Of a DNA stretch of 33,322 nucleotides, positions 7,544 to 16,888 are shown piece by piece. The stretch is from Methylococcaceae bacterium (GTDB taxonomy: Bacteria > Pseudomonadota > Gammaproteobacteria > Methylococcales > Methylomonadaceae): NCBI GenBank assembly GCA_029937975.1, contig JAPYOW010000008.1, forward strand, positions 1 through 33,322, written 5' to 3'. Below the pieces are notes generated by a model. That model ran no database searches. It saw only the letters and a list, made by a program, of their open reading frames with translations, and had not been told where the DNA came from. The translations under genes and the position numbers were made by a program. Every line of letters begins with the position of its first letter. Within the stretch, counting starts at the first letter, position 1.

Positions 7544-8410
7544 TTACAGGATATAAACAAACACAAATAAGCCCAGCCATACCACATCAACAAAATGCCA
7601 GTACCAGGCAGCACCTTCAAAAGCAAAATGATTTTCTGGGGTAAAGTGCCCCTTCCAGCTTCTAAACAGGACGACTGATAAAATAATAGCACCGACGCAG
7701 ACATGAAAGCCATGAAAACCGGTCAGCATAAAGAAGGTAGAGCCATAAATACCCGAGCCTAAGGTTAATCCCATATCGTGATAGGCTTCATAATACTCAA
7801 AGGCCTGACATACAACAAATAAAAACCCCAAACCTACGGTCGCGATCAACCCTTTAATTAATTGATCACGATTTTTTGCTAATAAGCCATGATGTGCCCA
7901 GGTACAAGTTACACCACTGGTTAATAGCAATACAGTATTAATAAATGGCAGACCAAAAGCACCCATTTCTTCAAAGTCTCCCCCTAAGTTACCCGGACCA
8001 TTGGTTGGCCAAATCGATTCAAAATCCGGCCATAATAATGCGGTAGACTTTCCAGGGCCACCGCCTATACCAGCCAACCAATCTACCGATAAATTACGGG
8101 TATACCATAAGGTGCCAAAGAAAACAGCAAAGAACATGACCTCTGAAAAAATAAACCACATCATTCCCATCCGGTAAGATATTCCTACCCCATGGTTATA
8201 CATGCCAGATTCACTTTCACCCGCTTGCAATGTAAACCATCCGGCGAGCATGACAACGAAAATCAAAAAGCCAAAAAGCATTATGCCAGGTCCCATAGAA
8301 TTACCATTTAAATAATTGGCAAAACCAATAAATGTAATCATTAAACCCGCGGTTCCTATGATAGGCCAAACCGCCTTGTGTGGAATGTAATAAGCATCAT
8401 TTGTAGACAT
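7544..8410 (-). CDS. coxC: Cytochrome c oxidase subunit III
   Basis: Subunit III is the seven-helix membrane subunit that stabilises the catalytic core of heme-copper oxidases. The 288-residue protein has hydrophobic segments spaced as in bacterial CoxC, and typical motifs: YNHGVGISYRMGMMWFIFSE in the second quarter, TCTWAHHGL in the middle, YEAYHDMGLTLGSGIYGSTF with the conserved Glu-rich helix, LTGFHGFHVCVGAI, and AAWYWHFVDVVWLGLFVFVY at the end. It lies 16 bp after ctaG and is the last gene before the terminator. Confidence 0.97.
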   Translation of the reverse strand: MSTNDAYYIPHKAVWPIIGTAGLMITFIGFANYLNGNSMGPGIMLFGFLIFVVMLAGWFTLQAGESESGMYNHGVGISYRMGMMWFIFSEVMFFAVFFGTLWYTRNLSVDWLAGIGGGPGKSTALLWPDFESIWPTNGPGNLGGDFEEMGAFGLPFINTVLLLTSGVTCTWAHHGLLAKNRDQLIKGLIATVGLGFLFVVCQAFEYYEAYHDMGLTLGSGIYGSTFFMLTGFHGFHVCVGAIILSVVLFRSWKGHFTPENHFAFEGAAWYWHFVDVVWLGLFVFVYIL

Positions 8411-8426
8411 ACGCTACCTCTTGTAA

Positions 8427-8969
8427 TTATTTAACTGATATTTTTGTGTTATCAAAAAAAGTATAAGCGAGTGTGATAGTTTTATACTTTGTCGGTAATT
8501 CTGGATTAACAACAAATCGAACCGGCATGGTTTTACTCTGTCGGGGTTCGAATGTCTGCTCCGTAAAACAAAAGCACTCTGTTTTTTTAAAATATTCCGC
8601 TGCAGGCCCCGGTGTAATACTAGGAATTGCTCTAGCCACCATGGCTTTATCTGTGGTGTTTTCAGCATAAAAGTTCACCGTATAATACTGACCGGGATGT
8701 ACTTTTATTTTTCTTGTTTCCGTACGAAACACCATCGGCGCTGATTCATTAAGAGACGTGACAAACTCAATTGTGATGTCTCTATTTAAATCAATTTCGT
8801 AGTTTACTTCTGAGACGGCTTCAGCTGCCGTTTTACCATTCAGCCCTGTAATATCACAAAAAACATCGTAAATAGGCACCAAAGCATAACCAAAACCAAA
8901 CATAGCTATTACAATTAACACTAATTTACGCGCTAATTGCATGTTTTTTTTATCGACAGCCTCTCTCAT
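8427..8969 (-). CDS. ctaG: Cytochrome c oxidase assembly protein CtaG (Cox11)
   Basis: CtaG/Cox11 delivers copper to the CuB site of subunit I. The 180-residue protein has one N-terminal membrane helix (LARKLVLIVIAMFGFGYALV), the family motif PIYDVFCDITGLNGKT directly after it, and a periplasmic immunoglobulin-like domain with the copper-binding FCF-type motif ECFCFTEQTF, then a conserved C-terminal part ending ITLAYTFFD. I choose the ATG at 8969 rather than the GTG at 8996 in the ORF track, because it overlaps the stop of a preceding 37-codon gene as ATGA, a normal coupling arrangement. Confidence 0.95.
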   Translation of the reverse strand: MREAVDKKNMQLARKLVLIVIAMFGFGYALVPIYDVFCDITGLNGKTAAEAVSEVNYEIDLNRDITIEFVTSLNESAPMVFRTETRKIKVHPGQYYTVNFYAENTTDKAMVARAIPSITPGPAAEYFKKTECFCFTEQTFEPRQSKTMPVRFVVNPELPTKYKTITLAYTFFDNTKISVK

Positions 8970-9079
8970 TGAGAAAGTGCTTTTATAACAACACACACAT
9001 AGATAGTCGCGGATATTGCAATCAAAACCAAAGCTGTCAAAATATTCTTCGTTCTTATTTTCATTTTATCACTGCACAT
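8966..9079 (-). CDS. Cytochrome oxidase small assembly protein (37 aa)
   Basis: This gene is too short for the ORF track. It encodes 37 residues: a polar start (MCSDKMKIRTKN), one membrane helix (ILTALVLIAISATIYVCVVI) and a short tail KALSQ. Similar one-helix proteins of 30-40 residues sit between coxA and ctaG in many proteobacteria and are annotated as cytochrome oxidase small assembly proteins. Position, topology and the four-base overlap with ctaG all support a real gene. A second in-frame ATG at 9064 would give 32 residues. It begins six bases after a perfect hairpin that carries its likely ribosome-binding region. Confidence 0.8.
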   Translation of the reverse strand: MCSDKMKIRTKNILTALVLIAISATIYVCVVIKALSQ

Positions 9080-9084
9080 TTCAT

Positions 9085-9106
9085 CCAAAGGAATGACTTC
9101 CTTTGG
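9085..9106 (-). promoter_or_regulatory. Perfect hairpin between coxA and the small assembly gene
   Basis: CCAAAGGAA, a four-base loop, and TTCCTTTGG form a perfect nine-pair stem. No T-run follows on either strand, so it is not an ordinary terminator. On the minus-strand message it lies between the abundant coxA and the assembly genes, with the downstream start codon six bases away. It could protect or process the coxBA message, or mask the ribosome site of the small gene. Confidence 0.6.
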
Positions 9107-9143
9107 ATATAAAAATTAAGATTTTTCTCAACTCACGTTGACA

Positions 9144-10751
9144 CTAATAATGCTCTGTCGGAATTTTTTCTGGCGGTGTTAAAAATGTATGGTAAGGAGC
9201 CGGTGACGCAATCGTCCATTCCAGACCATGTTTACTAGCATCTTCCCAGACTTCATCTGTAGCCTTTTCACAGTCAGTGCCTTTAATCGTTTTATACACG
9301 ATATAAACAAAAAGCAACTGGCTAAAGCCATAAATAAAGGCTCCAATACTGGAGATCATATTCCAGTCAGTAAACTGTACTGCATAGTCAGGAATACGAC
9401 GTGGCATACCCGCCAAGCCTAAAAAGTGTTGCGGAAAGAATAGAATATTGACTGAAATCGCTGATAACCAGAAATGCAGTTTACCCAGTCTTTCGTCATA
9501 CATATTACCGGTCCATTTAGGCAACCAGAAATAACCACCCGCCATCAGCATAAAAATAGCCGCGGGCACCAGAGTGTAATGAAAGTGAGCCACAATAAAG
9601 TAGGTATCATGGTATTGAAAATCAACCGGTGCCAATGACATCATCAAGCCGGTAAATCCACCAATGGTAAATAACACAACAAAAGCAATTGAAAACAACA
9701 TAGGGGTTTCAAAAGTCATCGCGCCTTTCCACATGGTTGCGGTCCAGTTGAAAATCTTAACTGCCGTTGGCACTGCAATCACCATGGTGGCATACATAAA
9801 ATACAATTCACCCGCCAGAGGCATTCCCACCAAAAACATATGATGCGCCCAGACTATAAATGAAAGAAAAGCAATGGCCGCAGTCGCATACACCATGGAT
9901 GCATATCCAAACAAAGGCTTACGCGCAAACACAGGAATAATCGTTGAGGCGATACCAAAGGTCGGAAGAATCAAGACATAAACTTCAGGGTGTCCAAAGA
10001 ACCAGAAAATATGTTGATAAAGTACGGGATCTCCACCACCGGCCGCATCGAAGAAACTGGTATCAAAGAAACGATCGGTTAACAACATGGTTACCGCACC
10101 GGCAAATACCGGCATGATCGCTATCAGTAGAAAGGCAGTAATTAACCATGTCCAAACAAATAAAGGCATTTTCATTAATGTCATGGCAGGTGCACGCATA
10201 TTGAAAATAGTCGAGATAATATTGATGGACCCCATGATGGAAGAAATCCCCATCAAATGGATAGAAAAAATAGCAAAGGGCAGTGCATTGCCTGTTTGTA
10301 AGACCAACGGTGGATACATGGTCCAACCTGCAGCAGGCGCGCCGCCTTCCATAAACAAGGTACTGATCAATAATACAAAACCTGCGACCAGCATCCAGAA
10401 ACTCATATTATTCATACGAGGCAATGCCATATCGGGTGCACCAATCATCATCGGTATCATCCAGTTTGCAAAACCGACAAACCCTGGCATCACAGCACCA
10501 AAAATCATCACCAATGCGTGCATGGTGGTCATGGAATTAAAGAACTGAGGCTCAATAAACTGCATCCCAGGCTCAAATAATTCAGTCCGTATAATCAGAG
10601 CCATCAGCCCTCCCACAAAGAACATGACCAATGCAAATACTAGATACAACGTGCCAATGTCTTTATGGTTAGTGGTAATTATCCACCTTAAAAGACCCTT
10701 TGCAGGGCCGTGATCATGATGATCATCATGTTCAGCTGTCTCAGCAGACAT
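9144..10751 (-). CDS. coxA: Cytochrome c oxidase subunit I (aa3 type)
   Basis: The catalytic subunit that reduces oxygen at the heme-CuB centre and pumps protons. The 535-residue protein has twelve hydrophobic segments and all expected ligands: His78 (TTMHA) and His391 for the low-spin heme, His389 for the high-spin heme, and CuB ligands His254, His303 and His304, with the cross-linked Tyr258 in GHPEVY. Glu256 and the [11 protein letters not shown] segment fit the D channel, and Lys332 (VKIFNW) the K channel, which marks a type A oxidase. A His/Asp-rich N-terminus (EHDDHHDHG) precedes helix 1. It lies 57 bp after coxB in the same operon. Such enzymes normally carry heme a. Confidence 0.98.
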   Translation of the reverse strand: MSAETAEHDDHHDHGPAKGLLRWIITTNHKDIGTLYLVFALVMFFVGGLMALIIRTELFEPGMQFIEPQFFNSMTTMHALVMIFGAVMPGFVGFANWMIPMMIGAPDMALPRMNNMSFWMLVAGFVLLISTLFMEGGAPAAGWTMYPPLVLQTGNALPFAIFSIHLMGISSIMGSINIISTIFNMRAPAMTLMKMPLFVWTWLITAFLLIAIMPVFAGAVTMLLTDRFFDTSFFDAAGGGDPVLYQHIFWFFGHPEVYVLILPTFGIASTIIPVFARKPLFGYASMVYATAAIAFLSFIVWAHHMFLVGMPLAGELYFMYATMVIAVPTAVKIFNWTATMWKGAMTFETPMLFSIAFVVLFTIGGFTGLMMSLAPVDFQYHDTYFIVAHFHYTLVPAAIFMLMAGGYFWLPKWTGNMYDERLGKLHFWLSAISVNILFFPQHFLGLAGMPRRIPDYAVQFTDWNMISSIGAFIYGFSQLLFVYIVYKTIKGTDCEKATDEVWEDASKHGLEWTIASPAPYHTFLTPPEKIPTEHY

Positions 10752-10808
10752 ACTTAATACCTCTTAAAAAGATTTAGAAACGATTCTGGGAAGATAAGGA
10801 TCAATAAA

Positions 10809-11963
10809 TTACTCATCATCTTCAACAGCAGCCAAAGTGGATTGTTGCTTTTGAATAACAGAAGGTTGAATTGAATCACCCACTGCATTCCCTAACCCAT
10901 TACGAATAAAGGTAGTCACTGAGGCAAAATCAACCGGACTCAACATCTGACCGAAAGCAGGCATCATCCCCTGACCCTTCATCATTAAATCGACTTGTGC
11001 GTCGATATCGCCAATCACAATGGGGCTTCCACTAATGGCAGGAAATACACCGGCCATACCGGCGCCATCGGCCATATGACAAGAAGCACAGTTGTTCGCA
11101 TAGACAGTTTCACCTTTTGCGATCAATTCTTCTTTCGACCACTCTTTTTGTGCTGCACTTTGTTCAGCTAAAGCCAGCGCTTTCTGCTCTTCAACCCAAA
11201 CCGCATAATCAGCTTTTTCCATCGCAATCACTACGATTGGCATAAAGCCATGATCTTGCCCGCATAATTCTGCACATTGCCCTCGATAAGTACCGGGCAC
11301 ATCAACCTCAGTCCAGGATTCATTAATAAAGCCTGGAACCGTATCTTTTTTCCAACCCAGGTCAGGAACCCACCAGGCATGGATTACATCTGCCGCGGTA
11401 AACAAAAAACGAATTTTGGTATGAACAGGAATAACCACTGGATTATCCACATTCAATAAATAATGAGGCACACTCGTCGGATCAATACCCGAACCTATCT
11501 GTCTCGCCCGATTACTTTCTTCATCCAGGCTACTGAAAAAATGAATGTCTTCATCAAGATATTCATATTCCCATTTCCATTGCCAGCCTGTCACTTTGAT
11601 CGTCATTTCAGCTTCCGAGGTATCATCCATATCTATCATGGCTTTAGTTGCCGGAATAGCCATCACCACTAAAATAATGGTAGGAATAATCGTCCAGATA
11701 ATTTCTACCGTAGTATTCTCATGGAATTGCTCCGCTTCATGTCCCATGGATTTTCGGTGATAATAAATCGAATAAAACATGGTACCAAAAACGACAACGC
11801 CAACAGCCACACATATCCACAATGCAATCATATGCATATCGTAGACTTCATTACTGATCCGGGTAACACCTTTCATCAAATTCAGCGTATAGTCAGCTTG
11901 GGCAGACCCAATACCTGACAACAATAGACTGAGAGCAGCAATAAGCTGCTTGGTTTTCTTCAC
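10809..11963 (-). CDS. coxB: Cytochrome c oxidase subunit II with C-terminal cytochrome c domain
   Basis: Subunit II takes electrons from cytochrome c at the binuclear CuA centre. The 384-residue protein has a signal peptide (cleavage near AQA-DY), two membrane helices (about 44-66 and 86-105), a cupredoxin domain with CuA ligands His195, Cys230, Cys234, His238 and Met241 (CAELCGQDHGFM), and a fused class I cytochrome c domain with CASCH at 292-296 and a distal Met in GMMPAFG. The fusion makes this a caa3-like subunit II. It is the first gene of the operon, preceded by 413 bp without a gene. Confidence 0.97.
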   Translation of the reverse strand: MKKTKQLIAALSLLLSGIGSAQADYTLNLMKGVTRISNEVYDMHMIALWICVAVGVVVFGTMFYSIYYHRKSMGHEAEQFHENTTVEIIWTIIPTIILVVMAIPATKAMIDMDDTSEAEMTIKVTGWQWKWEYEYLDEDIHFFSSLDEESNRARQIGSGIDPTSVPHYLLNVDNPVVIPVHTKIRFLFTAADVIHAWWVPDLGWKKDTVPGFINESWTEVDVPGTYRGQCAELCGQDHGFMPIVVIAMEKADYAVWVEEQKALALAEQSAAQKEWSKEELIAKGETVYANNCASCHMADGAGMAGVFPAISGSPIVIGDIDAQVDLMMKGQGMMPAFGQMLSPVDFASVTTFIRNGLGNAVGDSIQPSVIQKQQSTLAAVEDDE

Positions 11964-12357
11964 GGAGTAGTCTCCAATTAGTAGTTATAAATTCGTATGC
12001 GTTTTTAAGGGACTGTTCCTTGTCACTGCTTAATCATTAAGGAACGAGTTTTAATCTCATCCATTCAGCTTGACACAAGGTTTTGGTTTCACAGCAACAG
12101 AAATAAATATAGACATATAGCAGACTACATATCTATTTATTAGCGCTTTTTAGCGCCAAAAGACAAGTCAAAATAGGATGCGATGAATCTTAGTTTCTTA
12201 AGACCCATGTTCCTTAAAAATTCACCACGCATAAAAAGGGCATTTTAACCTATGCCGGAGTTGTATTCCAGAACAGTGCTAAATGTTTTTAAAATTTATT
12301 CAGGATCCTTCCCTGAAAAATAAGCATATTATAATACAAGTAACTGTTATTACTCTA
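11964..12357 (-). promoter_or_regulatory. Gene-free upstream region of the cox operon
   Basis: Nearly 400 bp with no gene separate bioD from coxB and must hold the cox promoter. I see GTTCCTT at 12015 and 12209 and its inverted copy AAGGAAC at 12039, the first pair able to form a seven-pair stem, and a small GCGCT-TTTT-AGCGC hairpin at 12143-12156. None matches a regulator site I can name, and I cannot pick the promoter with confidence. Confidence 0.4.
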
Positions 12358-12376
12358 TGTTTTTTAATAAAAAACA
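12358..12376 (-). terminator. AT-only inverted repeat directly after bioD
   Basis: TGTTTTTTA, one base, TAAAAAACA is a perfect nine-pair palindrome touching the bioD stop codon. It has the position of a terminator, but an AT-only stem without a GC core would be weak, so the assignment is tentative. Confidence 0.35.
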
Positions 12377-13054
12377 CTATAAAACTATTTGTGAAGCCAA
12401 GCTGTCAACATCAAGTTTTTCGGTATAGGGAAAAACCCCTAAGAGTGGAACTGAAACTCTATTTGCAATGCTTTCAATGTTTTCTTCGATACATGCCATG
12501 TCGGCATCCAGACACATAGCAAACCATCCGGCACATTGAACTTCATCAGCCGCTAATTGCTGCAGGGTTAATCGAGCATGATTAATACAGCCCAGTTTGA
12601 TCGCAACCACCAAAATGACCGGCAGACCCAAGGCTTTGACAACCGCTGACAGGTCCTGTTCTTCATTCAGAGGCACCAACCAGCCGCCTGCACCTTCGAC
12701 AATGACTACTTCTGCTTTTTCCTGTAATTTTTGAAAAGCAGTAACAATAACATCCAAATCAATTACATTTTCTCTGGCCGCCAAATGGGGTGCCACCGGC
12801 ATTTCCAATGCATAAGGATTTATCTCTTTATAATCTAAAGGCACAGAACTATATTCTTGTAACAACACAGCATCTTCGTTTTTAAGCTGCTTCCCCGCCC
12901 ATTCACAACCAGCAGCAACCGGCTTCATCCCCACAACAGAGTGTCCTTGTTGCTTGAAATAATGCATCAGTGCAAGCGTTGCCCAGGTTTTTCCCACCCC
13001 GGTATCGGTGCCCGTGATAAAAAAACCTTGCTTCATTTTCACATTTTTAGTCAT
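12377..13054 (-). CDS. bioD: Dethiobiotin synthetase BioD
   Basis: BioD closes the ureido ring of dethiobiotin from 7,8-diaminopelargonate, CO2 and ATP. The 225-residue protein has the P-loop FFITGTDTGVGKTWATLAL near the start, the MKPVAAGCEW substrate segment, VIVEGAGGWLVPL with the conserved Glu-Gly-Ala-Gly-Gly, and a nucleotide-base region. It is the last gene of the biotin operon; its ATG overlaps bioC by four bases. A second in-frame ATG six codons in could also serve as start. Confidence 0.95.
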   Translation of the reverse strand: MTKNVKMKQGFFITGTDTGVGKTWATLALMHYFKQQGHSVVGMKPVAAGCEWAGKQLKNEDAVLLQEYSSVPLDYKEINPYALEMPVAPHLAARENVIDLDVIVTAFQKLQEKAEVVIVEGAGGWLVPLNEEQDLSAVVKALGLPVILVVAIKLGCINHARLTLQQLAADEVQCAGWFAMCLDADMACIEENIESIANRVSVPLLGVFPYTEKLDVDSLASQIVL

Positions 13055-13842
13055 CGAGTTGCCGAAATAAAAAGCACTTCATAAGTAGCCGGAATTAAGC
13101 CATTGACCCGGTATGTTTCATAGCTGTCTGTCATGGCTTGCATCTGCATCCGGCCTATTGTTTTTTGCTTACGCCCCGACATGACCTGGTTAGCGCCAAT
13201 CCCTTTTAACTCTTTCATTAACGCTATCACTGAGGGATACCCTGAGTGATAACATTTGCTTTCAATCCGGATATCTTTAAACCCTGCCTGTTGCAAGAAA
13301 CGAGTAAGTTCATCTACTGTATAAAAATCATTAACATGAGCATAATTATCAACTTGCGCCCAGGACTGTTTAAGCTCCTGTAATGTCTTGGCACCAAATG
13401 TTGAAAATAGCAAACGCCCTCCCGGTTTCAATACCTGCCTAAAATTTACAAACACTGCGGGTAAATTTCGGCACCACTGCAATGCTAAATTAGACACGAT
13501 AGTATCCATTGAATGGTTTGCGACGGGTAACTTTTCGGCATCTGCACAGACAAACTGAATATTACTCAAATGCTGTAACTTGCTTCGTGAGACTTGCAAC
13601 ATAGCGTGGGCAATATCCACGGCAATCATTTGCCGGACAGCCACATCTGACATCAATTGCTGCATTAAAAAACCGGTGCCGCAACCTAAATCTATCACGC
13701 ATTGCCGGGCTATATTTATGTCAAACATGGAAATAAAATCAAATCCGACCTGGCGTTGTAATGCCGCAGCACCATCATAGGTATGGGCTGCTGCATCAAA
13801 CGACTGTCTGATTTTTTTTGCCATGGAGTCAATCGCAATCAT
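13051..13842 (-). CDS. bioC: Malonyl-ACP O-methyltransferase BioC
   Basis: BioC methylates the free carboxyl of malonyl-ACP with S-adenosylmethionine, disguising it so that fatty acid synthesis can build pimeloyl-ACP methyl ester. The 263-residue protein has N-terminal motif SFDAAAHTYDGAAALQ, the SAM-binding glycine motif VIDLGCGTGFLMQQL, acidic residue AVDIAHAML, and VSNLALQWCRNL, which are characteristic of BioC. It overlaps bioH and bioD by four bases each, so the operon is tightly coupled. Confidence 0.95.
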   Translation of the reverse strand: MIAIDSMAKKIRQSFDAAAHTYDGAAALQRQVGFDFISMFDINIARQCVIDLGCGTGFLMQQLMSDVAVRQMIAVDIAHAMLQVSRSKLQHLSNIQFVCADAEKLPVANHSMDTIVSNLALQWCRNLPAVFVNFRQVLKPGGRLLFSTFGAKTLQELKQSWAQVDNYAHVNDFYTVDELTRFLQQAGFKDIRIESKCYHSGYPSVIALMKELKGIGANQVMSGRKQKTIGRMQMQAMTDSYETYRVNGLIPATYEVLFISATR

Positions 13843-14600
13843 ACAAAGCCACTAATCGTATTAACAACCAAAGCCTGATGCGATAAAAAAGGCACATGCC
13901 CTGCCCCTGGCACCATTATCCGCTTACTGTTAGCATATATCTTCTGCATATCTTCACCGACCTGCACAGGTATCAAGCTATCTTTATCGCCCTGGATAAT
14001 CATTAATGGACAATTCAATGCGCGTAATTCATCGCGTAAATCCGCTTGTTTTAGAATATCCAGCCCTTGTTTTAATACCGGCTCTTCGGGAGACGGACAT
14101 TCGTAAATTGCTTGTTTAAGGTCCTTCAATAGACTTTTTCCATGTGCTAGTCCATACACTTGCAAAGCAAGAAATCGCAACAATGTTGGCTGACAGCTTA
14201 GCTGCAAATTTTGCGCAAAATCGTCTAATAATTCGACTTGCATACCATGCCAGTCATCAGCTTGTATGAATTTAGGGTTTCCCGCCAGACAAATCAATGA
14301 ATCAATTCGATGCGGGTACTTTTTTGCCATCGTGAATGCAATGGAGGCACCTAAGGACCACCCTAACAGACAAAATGAAGATTCGGGAACTGCTTCCATC
14401 AAGACGTCAGCAATGCTTTCCAGAGTATAGGGCTCGATGGTGTCGCTGAAACCATGTCCCGGGATATCCAGACAGGTGACCTGGTAATGTTGAGCCAATT
14501 GCCGGGCAAAAGTTCGCCAAATACCACTATGCATCGCCCAACCATGAATAAGCACAATGGGCTTACCTTGCCCATATACTTCTTTATGAATTTTAATCAT
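13839..14600 (-). CDS. bioH: Pimeloyl-ACP methyl ester esterase BioH
   Basis: BioH removes the methyl group added by BioC, releasing pimeloyl-ACP for BioF. The 253-residue alpha/beta hydrolase has an oxyanion region IVLIHGWAMHSGIW, nucleophile Ser82 in GWSLG, an acid in IIQGDKDSLIP and a catalytic His in VPGAGHVPFLS. Length and the BioH-type lid region between the nucleophile and acid agree with the family. It lies between bioF and bioC with short overlaps. Confidence 0.94.
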   Translation of the reverse strand: MIKIHKEVYGQGKPIVLIHGWAMHSGIWRTFARQLAQHYQVTCLDIPGHGFSDTIEPYTLESIADVLMEAVPESSFCLLGWSLGASIAFTMAKKYPHRIDSLICLAGNPKFIQADDWHGMQVELLDDFAQNLQLSCQPTLLRFLALQVYGLAHGKSLLKDLKQAIYECPSPEEPVLKQGLDILKQADLRDELRALNCPLMIIQGDKDSLIPVQVGEDMQKIYANSKRIMVPGAGHVPFLSHQALVVNTISGFV

Positions 14601-15757
14601 GTTGTGACAGCAACCAAGGCATCCAGTAATTGATCCACCTGATGTTGTTCATGATCAGCCGAAAATGTAATGCGTAACCGGGATTCTCCTCGGGGCACGG
14701 TGGGGGGACGAATTGCGCTGACTAAGAATCCCTTCTCTAATAAATCATTGCTCCACTTTACCACGGTGTGACTATCGCCAACCATCAGGGGTTGAATCGC
14801 TGAAGCTGATGCCATTATGGGCAATCCCAGCTGCTCTGCACCACTACGAAAATGCGCAAGTAACCGGAACAATTTATCTCTTCGCCAATTCTCAACCATG
14901 ACCAGCTCAAGACTGGTACGTGTTGCCTCCGCTATCGCCGCCGGTAACGCGGTAGTAAACATATAACTCCGGGCTTTTTGGATCAAGGTTTCTATTAAAA
15001 CATGAGAACCTGCTATAAATGCACCGAATGTACCAAAACTCTTGCCTAAAGTCCCCATTAATACGGGCACATCGTCTTGCGTCAACCCATAATGCTCAAC
15101 GATTCCACCGCCGGTTTCTCCCAAAACACCAAAACCATGCGCATCATCAACCATTAACCAGGCATTATGCTTTTTTGCCATCACACTGAGCTCGGGCAAT
15201 AAAGCCAAATCGCCATCCATACTAAAAACACCATCCGTAACAATTAATGTCCGCCGATCATGAGGCTTGATTTTAGACTCGAGGTCTTCAAGGTCATTAT
15301 GAAAATAGCGTTTAAACTTTGCCCCTGACAACAAGCCACCGTCCAATAAAGAAGCATGATTTAAACGGTCCTGAAAAATACTGTCGCCCCGTGTTAACAA
15401 AGCAGCGATAACGCCCATATTTGCCATATAACCTGTTGAAAAAAGCAACACGCGTTCACGACCTGTGAATGCAGCTAATTCTTCCTCCAAGGCATGATGA
15501 CTGGCGGTATGACCACAAATCAAATGAGCCGACCCCGTCCCTACCCCATAACGACGACTCGCTTTTTTGAATGCTTCAATTACTTTGGGGTGATTCGCCA
15601 GGCCTAAATAATCATTACTGCTAAAATTGATCATGGGCTTGCCATCAACCCGTATATTCACACCTTGAGGTGATGAAACAACGCGCCTGGAACGATAAAT
15701 ATTCTGCTTTTTTAAGGCCGCCAGTTCATCTTCTAAGTCAGAAAAACCTACACCCAT
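14597..15757 (-). CDS. bioF: 8-amino-7-oxononanoate synthase BioF
   Basis: BioF condenses pimeloyl-ACP with L-alanine, using pyridoxal phosphate. The 386-residue protein has family motifs: INFSSNDYLGLANHPKV, GTGSAHLICGHTASHHALE, RVLLFSTGYMANMGV, IVTDGVFSMDGDLALLPEL, MVDDAHGFGVLGETGGG, and the cofactor Lys in MGTLGKSFGTFGAF. Its start overlaps the last base of the bioB stop (TAATG). Confidence 0.96.
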   Translation of the reverse strand: MGVGFSDLEDELAALKKQNIYRSRRVVSSPQGVNIRVDGKPMINFSSNDYLGLANHPKVIEAFKKASRRYGVGTGSAHLICGHTASHHALEEELAAFTGRERVLLFSTGYMANMGVIAALLTRGDSIFQDRLNHASLLDGGLLSGAKFKRYFHNDLEDLESKIKPHDRRTLIVTDGVFSMDGDLALLPELSVMAKKHNAWLMVDDAHGFGVLGETGGGIVEHYGLTQDDVPVLMGTLGKSFGTFGAFIAGSHVLIETLIQKARSYMFTTALPAAIAEATRTSLELVMVENWRRDKLFRLLAHFRSGAEQLGLPIMASASAIQPLMVGDSHTVVKWSNDLLEKGFLVSAIRPPTVPRGESRLRITFSADHEQHQVDQLLDALVAVTT

Positions 15758-16770
15758 TATGCGTAACTGGAACCACCTGAATGCAATCCTAATCGCTCAA
15801 ACAAAGCCAAATCATGATTCGTCATAGGATTGTCAGTGGTCAGTAATTTATCCCCATAAAAAATGGAATTTGCCCCGGCAAAGAAACACAGAGCCTGCAT
15901 TTCGTCTGACATTTCTTTTCTACCAGCAGACAAACGCACTCTGGATTCAGGCATTAAAATTCGGGCAACAGCAATGGTTCTGATAAAAACAATAGGATCC
16001 AGTGCTTCCGTGTTTTGTAATGGTGTGCCTTCAACTTGCACCAGCATGTTAATCGGTACACTTTCAGGGTGTTTCGGCAAATTGGCTAATTCAATTAATA
16101 AGTTTGCCCGGTCCACATCAGACTCGCCCATCCCGACTATGCCTCCGCAACAGACATTAATATCCGCATCTCTTACTCGCCCTAGAGTATCCAGCCTATC
16201 TTGATAAGTCCGTGTAGTGATGACTTCGGAGTAATATTCTTCCGAGGTATCCAGATTGTGATTGTAATAATCCAGGCCGCCTTCTTTTAACGCCATGGTT
16301 TGCTTGTCCGTCAACATTCCCAGTGTGACGCAAGTTTCCATGCCTAAAGCTTTGACCCCTTGAACCATCTCCACCACCCGCTCAATATCCTTATCTTTAG
16401 GACTACGCCAGGCAGCCCCCATACAAAAACGCGAAGCGCCCTGGTCTTTAGCAAGCTTGGCTGATTGAATAACCTGATCCACAGGCATTAAAGCTTCGGG
16501 TGTCAAATCAGCATCATAGCGTGCACTTTGTGGGCAATAGCCACAATCTTCAGAACAGGATCCGGTTTTAATACTTAATAAACTGCTTATTTGCACCTCA
16601 TTAGGATCAAAATTCTCTCTATGCATAGCTTGCGCTTTAAAAAGCAGGTCATTAAAAGGTAAGGCATATAAGGCTTGCACTTCATCTAATTGCCAATCAT
16701 TTCTAAGGCGTGAGCCAACAGCTAATTGTGCTTTTATGGATATTTGATCTATATTAGGATTCACTGACAT
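15757..16770 (-). CDS. bioB: Biotin synthase BioB
   Basis: BioB is a radical SAM enzyme that inserts sulfur into dethiobiotin. The 337-residue protein has the radical-SAM cluster motif at Cys72, Cys76 and Cys79 (CSEDCGYC), and typical BioB segments such as [46 protein letters not shown] and [11 protein letters not shown] with the Arg near the [2Fe-2S] cluster. It is the first gene of bioB-F-H-C-D. bioA is not in this operon, so the aminotransferase must be elsewhere or replaced. Confidence 0.97.
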   Translation of the reverse strand: MSVNPNIDQISIKAQLAVGSRLRNDWQLDEVQALYALPFNDLLFKAQAMHRENFDPNEVQISSLLSIKTGSCSEDCGYCPQSARYDADLTPEALMPVDQVIQSAKLAKDQGASRFCMGAAWRSPKDKDIERVVEMVQGVKALGMETCVTLGMLTDKQTMALKEGGLDYYNHNLDTSEEYYSEVITTRTYQDRLDTLGRVRDADINVCCGGIVGMGESDVDRANLLIELANLPKHPESVPINMLVQVEGTPLQNTEALDPIVFIRTIAVARILMPESRVRLSAGRKEMSDEMQALCFFAGANSIFYGDKLLTTDNPMTNHDLALFERLGLHSGGSSYA

Positions 16771-16855
16771 TCGTAGTATCTCTATGGCTTTATTTCATAC
16801 AGGTTCACAATATTTCAAGTCTGCATCTAAAAAAAACAGGATTTAGTAAACAGAC

Positions 16856-16888
16856 TTGTCAACCCTCTTTAACAAATATGGTAAACAA
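16856..16888 (-). promoter_or_regulatory. Candidate BirA operator between bioB and comF
   Basis: TTGTCAACC, fifteen bases, then GGTAAACAA resembles the proteobacterial BirA site TTGTAAACC-N(14-16)-GGTTTACAA, with eight and seven of nine half-site bases matching. Read toward bioB, the left half contains TTGACA, a perfect -35 hexamer, so BirA binding would block bioB transcription. The right half overlaps the comF start codon. No clean -10 follows at 16-18 bp, which lowers confidence. Confidence 0.5.

Noticed and set aside
10087-10548. 153-codon plus-strand ORF
   Set aside because: It is antisense to conserved coxA codons, with low-complexity composition and no recognisable domain.
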